Assembly (NCBI GenBank): GCA_039029915.1
Contig: JBCCFD010000250.1
Span: forward strand, 1-11,250
Direction: 5' to 3'
Length of the DNA stretch: 11,250 nucleotides
Source: QQUD01 sp039029915
GTDB lineage: Bacteria; Chloroflexota; Anaerolineae; Promineifilales; Promineifilaceae
Positions within the stretch are counted from its first letter, which is position 1. Every line of letters begins with the position of its first letter. Shown one piece after another: positions 6,086 through 11,250 of the stretch. The position numbers and the translations under genes were made by a program. The notes beneath the pieces were generated by a model that did no database searches, was not told the DNA's origin, and saw only the letters and a list, made by a program, of their open reading frames with translations.

Positions 6086-6151
6086 TTGACTTATAATAAC
6101 TGCTATTATATTATATGGTCTAACTGGCTAGTATAATAGCAGTTATTATAA
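6086..6151 (+). promoter_or_regulatory. Promoter of the ATPase gene with a 20-bp inverted repeat straddling the start site
   Basis: TTGACT (6086-6091) and TATTAT (6109-6114) are separated by 17 nt and point at the ATPase gene. A perfect 20-bp inverted repeat has one arm at 6091-6110, almost exactly filling the gap between the two boxes, and the other at 6132-6151, just after the expected start site near 6121. Each arm contains the TTATAATAA motif. A repressor binding both arms would block or loop this promoter; the transcript could also form a 20-bp hairpin if initiation were further upstream. The promoter and the repeat are visible; the mechanism is inference. Confidence 0.55.
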
Positions 6152-6171
6152 TCGATCTTATACGGATTTTA

Positions 6172-6351
6172 AGTAAACCATGCCTGTGTATGGGTAGTTC
6201 GGTTTACTCTATTGAGAAGCGAGTCCCCTATAATTGGAACGACTTCTCAACCACTAAGTAGACTAAAAGCGTCTCGTCAACTTTGTGGCTCACAATAGTT
6301 TACTTCTAAGAGAAGCAAAAGCTTATCTATTTTTGAATTTTTTTTGCTTCT
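6172..6351 (+). ncRNA. Structured 5' leader (four consecutive hairpins) or small RNA ahead of the ATPase gene
   Basis: Four adjacent inverted repeats occupy nearly the whole leader. They are AGTAAACC/GGTTTACT (6172-6179, 6201-6208, with an inner CCAT/ATGG), TTGAGAAG/CTTCTCAA (6212-6219, 6243-6250), AAGTAGACTA/TAGTTTACTT (6256-6265, 6296-6305, one G-U pair), and AGAAGCAAAA/TTTTGCTTCT (6311-6320, 6342-6351). There is no open frame of note. It is not a tRNA and I do not recognise it as a known riboswitch. The last hairpin ends 6 nt before the AAGG ribosome site, so folding could affect translation. Whether it is a leader, an attenuator or a free RNA is not decided by the sequence. Confidence 0.4.
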
Positions 6352-6368
6352 TCACTTAAGGCAATTTT

Positions 6369-7853
6369 ATGGCCAAAGCATTTATTGGACGAAAAGACGA
6401 ATTAGACTTGGTCAATAGACTATGGGACTCTAATCAATCTGAATTGATCATCCTCTATGGTCGTCGCCGGATTGGAAAGACACGCCTCTTAACCCATTGG
6501 ATGAATGAGCACCGTGAACACGGCCTATACTGGATGGCTGAACCTACTTCAGCGGTTGACCAGCTTCGGTCTTTTTCGCAGGCGATTGCCAACTTTGCGG
6601 ATCCAGATGAGCAAGCGCCGATTGATTTCACCTATGCGAATTGGGAGCAAGCGCTTAAGCAGGTTGCGCTTTTAGCCAGAGGTCAACGGCTAGCCCTCTT
6701 TATCGATGAGATCACTTATCTCATGGATATTAACCCTTCTATTATAGGCACCTTCCAAAAAGTTTGGGACCATCGACTGACGAATTCAAATGTTTTGCTG
6801 GCGCTTTCGGGGTCTCAAATGGGGGTCATGCAAAAGCAGTTGCTCTCATATCAGGCCCCACTTTACGGCCGTTCTACGGCTCAAATGCGTTTGTCTCCAC
6901 TCCCTTTTTCCGTCACATCTCAATACTTCCCAAGATATTCAAATGCTGAGCGCGTTGCTCTGTATGCAATCTACGGTGGCGTTCCTGCTTATTGGGAACG
7001 GCTCGATCCGTCAATGAGCGTAATTGATAATGTGCAGGTGCAGTTACGGCCATCTAATGCGTGGATGCTTGATGAACATCGCCTGCTTCTCCAAGATTTT
7101 ATTACCGATCTTTATAACTACGTCGGGATTATGCGAGCCATGGCCAACGGTGCTCAGACTTTGAGCGAAATTGGCAAAATGAATGGTTTATCCAGTACCC
7201 ACATGACCAGCTATCTGGGAATTTTGCGAGAAACAGGCTTCGTTGAACGCAAAGTTCCTGTCACCCAACGAAATACAAACTCCAGATTGGGTCGTTATCT
7301 TGTAACTGACCCCTATCTACGCTTCTACTATCGCTTTCTGGCCGCTTACCAATCGAAATTAGCCATGGGCCAGCAAGAGCAAGTCCTTAACTCCATTACC
7401 AATAACATGCCTCAGTTTATTCAAGCCGGCACCTGGCGAGAGCTTTGTCAAGAATGGTTGCTCAATGCTAGTTCACACGATGAGCTGCCGGTGCCTATAG
7501 AAGAGGTAGGTGGTGAATGGAAGCGCAACTTCAGTATTGACGTGGTTGGAATTAGTGAAGCTGATAAATCAATTGTGTTAGGCTGTGCTCTTTGGCAAGA
7601 TGAACCGGGCACTATTGAACAAATTAAAGATGTTATTCAACATACGGGTAATGTCATTCCAAAAACAGAGGAATGGCAAGTTTACTATGTGTGTTATTCA
7701 GCATTTGGCTGGGCACCAAATACACAAAGTCAAGCCGAGTCATTTTTAGCTGAAGAAAAGCGAAATAGACCAAGATTACGCTGGCAGTTTGTTGGTGTAA
7801 GGCTCTTGGATCTAGATGAGGTGGACCGTGATTTAAGTCGTTGGTCAATTTAA
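6369..7853 (+). CDS. AAA-type ATPase (ATPase_2 family) with C-terminal DUF234-like domain
   Basis: This 494-residue cytoplasmic protein opens with FIGRKDEL (5-12). Its P-loop is GRRRIGKT (31-38), its Walker B segment ALFIDEITYL (109-118) and a sensor-like strand LALSGSQMG (144-152) follows. A winged-helix-like segment (TLSEIGKMNGLSSTHMTSYL, 264-283) and the RLGRYLVTDPYLRFYYRFL stretch (306-324) are typical of archaeal-type ATPase_2/DUF234 proteins. The C-terminal domain in this family is related to PD-(D/E)XK nucleases and usually ends its core with GECKW; here Asp391 remains, but the second motif reads GCALW (405-409), so the acidic and lysine residues are absent. The biological role of the family is unknown. 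The ATG has AAGG 7 nt upstream. The gene is monocistronic, behind a long leader with operator-like repeats. Confidence 0.9.
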   Translation: MAKAFIGRKDELDLVNRLWDSNQSELIILYGRRRIGKTRLLTHWMNEHREHGLYWMAEPTSAVDQLRSFSQAIANFADPDEQAPIDFTYANWEQALKQVALLARGQRLALFIDEITYLMDINPSIIGTFQKVWDHRLTNSNVLLALSGSQMGVMQKQLLSYQAPLYGRSTAQMRLSPLPFSVTSQYFPRYSNAERVALYAIYGGVPAYWERLDPSMSVIDNVQVQLRPSNAWMLDEHRLLLQDFITDLYNYVGIMRAMANGAQTLSEIGKMNGLSSTHMTSYLGILRETGFVERKVPVTQRNTNSRLGRYLVTDPYLRFYYRFLAAYQSKLAMGQQEQVLNSITNNMPQFIQAGTWRELCQEWLLNASSHDELPVPIEEVGGEWKRNFSIDVVGISEADKSIVLGCALWQDEPGTIEQIKDVIQHTGNVIPKTEEWQVYYVCYSAFGWAPNTQSQAESFLAEEKRNRPRLRWQFVGVRLLDLDEVDRDLSRWSI

Positions 7854-7864
7854 CAGAAGCACAA

Positions 7865-7894
7865 CGGGGCTAGGTGCTGTCACACCTAACCCCG
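7865..7894 (+). terminator. Hairpin after the ATPase gene
   Basis: CGGGGCTAGGTG (7865-7876) pairs with CACCTAACCCCG (7883-7894), with one A-C mismatch and a 6-nt loop, 11 bp after the stop codon. It is a strong GC-rich stem, but no T-run follows directly (TTTT comes only at 7911). It is probably a terminator or a 3'-end stabiliser. Confidence 0.6.
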
Positions 7895-8281
7895 CTACAA
7901 CCAAATAATATTTTCACTGTATTATGCGCCAACACAAACAGCACTTTTTGGTTTCCTCAAGCGTATCATATGCTGGTGGGAGCTGTCAAATTTTCCATGC
8001 CATTTTCAGTGAAAATCTAATGTTGTGTTTGCTCATTTTTCAAAAAATCATCAATAAATCTGGTTTTTTGAAATAAAAAGCGAAGTGTGTCTGCACTCCG
8101 CCTTTGTTTGGGTTGCCACTTATTCGACCATTGTGTATCCGCACAATTAGACCCCAATTATTTGGGAGGTATTTGTATACCTAGGTGGCGTTTCTTAGTA
8201 AAAGGAGCATAGCATACCCCGATCCATGCGTCAATCGATCACATGTTCTTTTTGGTTACTTGAATTTGGGTGTGTTTTGCC
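7895..8281. other. Non-coding spacer with several short inverted repeats
   Basis: No credible gene lies here. ATTTTCA-G-TGAAAAT forms a 7-bp palindrome at 8002-8016, and its right part is complementary to ATTTTCACTG at 7910-7919. GCGAAGTG (8080-8087) pairs with CACTCCGC (8094-8101), one mismatch, flanked by AAAAA and CTTTGTTT, and resembles a terminator. CCCAA/TTGGG (8153-8157, 8162-8166) and AGGTAT-TTGT-ATACCT (8167-8182) could be operator sites for the next gene. AAAGGAG at 8202-8208 looks like a ribosome site, but the nearest ATG is 17 nt away (8226) and opens a 60-codon frame that overlaps the next gene; I left that out. Confidence 0.45.
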
Positions 8282-9442
8282 ATGCCCGAGTTGTCTTCCG
8301 CTGTTGTTTCAGCGCAACTTGAACTTCATAGAAGACGTGCCAATTTACCCTCAAAAAGGGTATCTGCTGATCCGAAGCCCTCGCAAATACAACGAGATAA
8401 TCCATTAACGGCCGTTTCTCAACTCCCCTCCCATTTAGGCTGGGGAACAAATAGATTAACCAAACAGCTCCGCTCTAATTTAACCCCAATCACATTCACT
8501 GAATCAACGCCGACAGCCCCTAAAATCATCCCTGCACCTTTAAGCCCCCAGACGATTCCAACTAAAGTCAAGCATTACCCTACGTTAGGGATTCAAGCAA
8601 TTCAGTTAAAACAAGTGCCTCACTACCAAGTTTGGCTAAGCTGTCGCCTATTAGATGAATCAGGAAAAGGCTGGCTTGACATGAGGGCGCTGCGGCATCG
8701 ACTAACGGAAGCAAGCTCACCTTATCGATTATTTGGTTGGCGACGCCTGCGGCAGGTGCTTCATCAGGGAAACGGCCGTTTTTGGGTGTGGAACACGCAT
8801 CAAGGCCGGCTTTGGTTCTACGGGGCCACAAAAGTTGGGCAAAATCTACAGTGCAGTAAGCTCGCGGGTGCGCCCGTTTACCTACCCCTAGCAGCCTTAA
8901 CCCAAGGAATTGGGTATTTTAAAGCCCATCTTTACACAGCTTGGCACAGCGGCCGACAAAGCAGCAATCCAATTAGTCGACAAACGCTTCGCGAGTTAAC
9001 GGCCGTCCCTGAACGCACGCAACGCTGCTACGAAAAACAAACCAAAGTCAAAATCACCCCTAATTTAGCCATTGGTGCCGCTTACACCCCAGAAAATATC
9101 GAACAGCAAAGCTGGCAGCGGGGTGGGGCGGTCTTTAAGTTCTTAGATAAAAACGGCCGTTTTGGCAAAAAAGACGCCACTTATTTAGCGTGGCAGCTGC
9201 CAAACAGCTATGTCGGACCACACGAGCAGGCGGCTCACGGTCAACAAAGGCAAATCAATCACAACCTCACAGACCTTGTGCATAAAGGGGCGCAGGGGAA
9301 CGGTGAGATAAAGATTGAACGCACCTACTTTGACCACGGTAAAGATGCATCAAAAGCGCTTAAATTTAGTCAAACAACCTATTGGCCTGAAGGAAAAAGC
9401 CAGAAACATGGTCTCTGGCATATGTTAACAATAGCTAACTAG
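8282..9442 (+). CDS. Uncharacterised helix-turn-helix protein
   Basis: I do not recognise this 386-residue protein by name. Residues 1 to about 100 are Pro/Ser/Thr/Gln-rich and probably disordered. A folded region follows at about 106-210, rich in Trp, Arg and Gly (GWLDMRALRHRLTEA, 130-144; LFGWRRLRQVLHQGNGRFWV, 150-169). Residues 228-252 (SNPISRQTLRELTAVPERTQ, then RCYEK) have the spacing of a helix-turn-helix with a TQxxYE continuation. The C-terminal part is basic and polar without membrane segments. A DNA-binding or replication-associated role is possible but unproven. The ATG at 8282 is chosen over the in-frame GTG at 8270; neither has a clear ribosome site, so the true start is uncertain and may be further inside. 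It contains four of the window's 11 ACGGCCGT palindromes, two read as NGR and two as TAV. A weak hairpin follows the TAG. Confidence 0.75.
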   Translation: MPELSSAVVSAQLELHRRRANLPSKRVSADPKPSQIQRDNPLTAVSQLPSHLGWGTNRLTKQLRSNLTPITFTESTPTAPKIIPAPLSPQTIPTKVKHYPTLGIQAIQLKQVPHYQVWLSCRLLDESGKGWLDMRALRHRLTEASSPYRLFGWRRLRQVLHQGNGRFWVWNTHQGRLWFYGATKVGQNLQCSKLAGAPVYLPLAALTQGIGYFKAHLYTAWHSGRQSSNPISRQTLRELTAVPERTQRCYEKQTKVKITPNLAIGAAYTPENIEQQSWQRGGAVFKFLDKNGRFGKKDATYLAWQLPNSYVGPHEQAAHGQQRQINHNLTDLVHKGAQGNGEIKIERTYFDHGKDASKALKFSQTTYWPEGKSQKHGLWHMLTIAN

Positions 9443-9462
9443 TTGTTTTTTTTATTCTAAAA

Positions 9463-9483
9463 GGTCGGAAATTTTTTACCGAC
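9463..9483. terminator. Weak hairpin after the helix-turn-helix gene
   Basis: GTCGG (9464-9468) pairs with CCGAC (9479-9483); AAA/TTT pairing can extend the stem past a bulged A. A run of eight T lies before it (9446-9453), 4 bp after the stop codon. The stem is short, so its efficiency as a terminator is doubtful. Confidence 0.4.
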
Positions 9484-9524
9484 ATATAAAAGGGTTATTT
9501 TCTTTATCTTTTAATGGTTCTTGG

Positions 9525-9541
9525 TATAGTCAGGTGACTAT
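9525..9541 (+). promoter_or_regulatory. Palindrome ATAGTCA-GG-TGACTAT overlapping a -10-like box
   Basis: Perfect 7-bp arms at 9526-9532 and 9535-9541 flank GG. TATAGT (9525-9530) is a reasonable -10 box within the palindrome, and the propeller gene starts 28 bp later. No good -35 box is visible. A regulator bound here would cover the promoter. Confidence 0.45.
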
Positions 9542-9568
9542 CAACAATACCGTAAATTTGGAGAAATC

Positions 9569-10462
9569 ATGTCAGAGTATGTCATTGTTCTAAATAAAGA
9601 TGAAGATACCGTTTCGTTTATTGATGAGCCTACGCAACAGGTAGTAAAAGTCGTCTCTGTTGAAAAAAATCCCCATGAAGTTGCTGCCACAGCAAACGGC
9701 CGTAAAGCATTCGTGTCAAATGCGGGTGCCGAGTCAATTTCTGTTTTTGATATGACGACATTAGAAATTATTGACACGATTCGACACCCAGAGTTTCGAT
9801 TCCCTCATGAAGGCAAAATAAAAGCTGATGGCACCCTCATTTTAGCAAGCACCTATGCCCACAAAGTGTTCATCATCGATACTGACACCCATGAGGTAAC
9901 AAAGGTTATTCCTGCCCAGCGCATGAGTCATATGGTTGCCCTCACCCCAGATGAAAAACGGGCCTACGTTTCAAACATTGGATCCAATTCCTATTCCGTA
10001 ATGGATACAAGCACCTATGAATGGATTGCTCACTATCCCGTTGGACGCAGTCCAGAGGGGATCAACGTGAGCCCAGATGGTCAGTGGGTCTACGTGGCAA
10101 ACCAAGATGATAATATGGTGTACATCATGGATACTAAAACCCACAGCCTGCAGGGTCGAATTCGGACAAGCGATGTGCCCATACGCGTGGCATTTACGCC
10201 AGATAGCAAATACGCTTTTGTACCCAATCGATTAGGTGACTGCGTTTCGGTTATTGATACGGCACGAAAATTAGAAATTAAACGAATTCCAGTTGGCTTT
10301 TGGCCTGGGGGAACAGATTTTAATGCAAAGGGGGATCTAGCTTATGTGGCCAACAATAAAACAAATGACGTTTCGGTTATTGATGTAGCAACGTTAAAAG
10401 TGGTGAACACAATAGATGTCGGTATTCATCCAGATGGTTTGATATTCTGTAAATCTGAGTGA
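9569..10462 (+). CDS. YVTN-family seven-bladed beta-propeller protein
   Basis: The 297 residues are made of seven repeats of about 42 residues, starting near 4, 47, 90, 132, 174, 215 and 258. Each holds a (Y/F)VxN-type strand, an xSVID-type strand and a TxxVxxxI-type strand (for example YVANNKTNDVSVID, 259-272). Seven repeats make exactly one closed propeller. There is no signal peptide or membrane anchor, so the protein appears cytoplasmic, whereas many YVTN proteins are exported. No catalytic motif is evident; it may be a binding scaffold, and a lactonase-like activity cannot be excluded. The ATG has GGAG about 7 nt upstream. A palindrome overlaps the likely promoter. It is convergent with the next gene, 15 bp away. 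Confidence 0.9.
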   Translation: MSEYVIVLNKDEDTVSFIDEPTQQVVKVVSVEKNPHEVAATANGRKAFVSNAGAESISVFDMTTLEIIDTIRHPEFRFPHEGKIKADGTLILASTYAHKVFIIDTDTHEVTKVIPAQRMSHMVALTPDEKRAYVSNIGSNSYSVMDTSTYEWIAHYPVGRSPEGINVSPDGQWVYVANQDDNMVYIMDTKTHSLQGRIRTSDVPIRVAFTPDSKYAFVPNRLGDCVSVIDTARKLEIKRIPVGFWPGGTDFNAKGDLAYVANNKTNDVSVIDVATLKVVNTIDVGIHPDGLIFCKSE

Positions 10463-10477
10463 TTTTGCTTGGAATAA

Positions 10478-11032
10478 CTATACGAATTTTTCGACAGCTG
10501 TTTGATACCGTTGGTCACCCCAATACGGTTGGAAACTATCGAATATCTCTTTAATCCACTTGGATGATGGCGTGCCAACTTCATTGCTCAGGTGAGTTTT
10601 GAGCTTAATAAGCACATTAATGATGGCATTATCATTCCCAAAAAACTTGTTGGAATGGGCAATCAGCAAACAGGCGGCACAAAATGCAAAATCGCGATTC
10701 ACGCTTGTATCGTTCTCAACATCTGCAAGGGTTAAGTTCGCGGCGTAAAGTGTCGCTTGGTACTGTTTGCTCTTATAAGCTTGAATCCCATTTTTTAAAT
10801 GCGGATATTTATCTGATGCGTTAAAGAGATTCAGGGCAAAATTTATTTCTGATTCACTGTTAGAGTCCAATGCCGCATTAACACTCATAAGAAATGAGCG
10901 AATAGCAACAGCATCATTAAAATGACCAAATTCGTTGGTCAAATCGTTCGGATGATAGGCGTTGCTCTGGGAGGCAATATTGGGATTCTCAAACAATTGA
11001 TCAAGTGACAGGTAGTCAAATTCTTGAGTCAT
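10478..11032 (-). CDS. Hypothetical helical protein
   Basis: I do not recognise this protein (184 residues from the chosen start). It is acidic, mostly alpha-helical in composition, and has no membrane segment or signal peptide. Residues about 55-150 show loosely repeated helix-like stretches (INFALNLFNASDKYPHLKNG, AYKSKQYQATLYAANLTLAD), with an A/L/Y spacing that vaguely recalls TPR-type repeats; this is weak. I chose the ATG at 11030-11032 because GAAG lies about 9 nt upstream and a 10-bp palindrome with TATATT elements sits just before it. Another in-frame ATG at 11105-11107 has no ribosome site. The frame stays open to the right edge of the window, so the gene could be longer and cut by the boundary. 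The TAG stop is 15 bp from the propeller gene's stop, and no terminator is visible between them. Confidence 0.65.
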   Translation of the reverse strand: MTQEFDYLSLDQLFENPNIASQSNAYHPNDLTNEFGHFNDAVAIRSFLMSVNAALDSNSESEINFALNLFNASDKYPHLKNGIQAYKSKQYQATLYAANLTLADVENDTSVNRDFAFCAACLLIAHSNKFFGNDNAIINVLIKLKTHLSNEVGTPSSKWIKEIFDSFQPYWGDQRYQTAVEKFV

Positions 11033-11054
11033 AAGCTTTTCTTCACACAACTTC

Positions 11055-11083
11055 CAACTATATTTTCTGCGATAATATAGTTG
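11055..11083 (-). promoter_or_regulatory. 10-bp palindrome upstream of the hypothetical gene
   Basis: CAACTATATT (11055-11064) and AATATAGTTG (11074-11083) are exact complements around a 9-nt centre. It lies 22 bp before the chosen ATG on the minus strand and contains TATATT, a usable -10 box. It may be an operator over the promoter. If the reading frame really begins upstream, it would lie in coding sequence and mean little. Confidence 0.45.
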
Positions 11084-11250
11084 ATGTAAGGAATGGTACT
11101 GATACATCGACCAGTGCCATAGTACATGAAGACCCCCTCCAAACCAATGAAACTCAAGTCCTAGTTTTGCTAAGAGTTTTATAAGATTCAGCAGTAAATT
11201 GTTGCCGTTTGAAGAATAAGAGGCTGATAAAGATTTATGGCTTCCCTGAG

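Larger units (their letters stand above)
403..9703. repeat. Highly iterated palindrome ACGGCCGT (11 exact copies)
   Basis: Exact copies start at 403, 1129, 3141, 4367, 4761, 6865, 8408, 8772, 8999, 9153 and 9696. Most are extended to AACGGCCGTT or AAACGGCCGTTT. One-mismatch versions lie at 5339 and 5561. Ten exact copies are in coding sequence, read as TAV (four), NGR or YGR (five) and RP (one), so all three frames are used and protein function cannot explain them. One is intergenic (3141). By base composition an 8-mer is expected about 0.1-0.2 times in 11 kb. Confidence 0.85.

Noticed and set aside
5822..6151. Replication origin with iterons
   Set aside because: The repeats are few and mostly palindromic around a promoter, there is no DnaA box cluster and no recognisable initiator gene beside it; operator sites are simpler.
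6172..6260. tRNA-like fold (GTAGTTCGG loop)
   Set aside because: No acceptor stem, anticodon arm or CCA-end arrangement fits; simple hairpins account for the complementarity.
8226..8408. 60-codon frame preceded by AAAGGAG
   Set aside because: The ribosome-like site is 17 nt from the ATG, the frame overlaps the next gene in another phase, and the product has no recognisable features.

Overview
The window looks like bacterial chromosome of moderate to low GC content, with clear Shine-Dalgarno sites and short intergenic gaps broken by a few long, repeat-rich spacers. I see no phage, plasmid or CRISPR signature. A member of the Chloroflexota (Anaerolineae-like) is my best guess, from the one-GAF DosS-type kinase with its NarL-type partner, the DoxX protein, the RAYT/REP family and the dense iterated palindrome. 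This is an inference, not something the sequence proves.

Layout. 1-680 (minus) is the N-terminal two thirds of methylthioribose-1-phosphate isomerase (mtnA, methionine salvage), divergent from a complete short-chain dehydrogenase/reductase at 867-1646. 1650-3095 is a repeat island. It holds a tandem ~102-bp repeat with REP-like hairpins, an intact REP-associated tyrosine transposase (RAYT) on the minus strand, another set of the same hairpins, and a second, decayed RAYT copy that has lost its active-site residues. 3311-3859 is a four-helix DoxX-family membrane protein. It converges, across a hairpin terminator, on a two-gene operon read right to left: a DosR-like response regulator (5047-5700) followed with no gap by a DosS/DosT-like GAF histidine kinase (3895-5046), whose GAF domain keeps the residues that bind heme in the mycobacterial sensors.

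5701-6368 is a long AT-rich non-coding stretch. It carries operator-like inverted repeats for the regulator operon, five copies of a TTATTATAA 9-mer in either orientation, a good promoter with that motif inside it, and four consecutive hairpins in the untranslated leader of an AAA-type ATPase with a C-terminal DUF234-like domain (6369-7853). Next come an uncharacterised 386-residue helix-turn-helix protein (8282-9442), a cytoplasmic seven-bladed YVTN-type propeller (9569-10462) and, convergent with it, an unrecognised helical protein (10478-11032, minus).

Across the whole window the palindrome ACGGCCGT occurs 11 times, about 0.2 being expected by chance. It sits in coding sequence in all three frames, as HIP1 does in cyanobacteria. 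The genes do not form one pathway. The firmest functional unit is the two-component pair, for which a redox/O2/NO-sensing role is predicted. The adjacent DoxX gene may or may not be a target.
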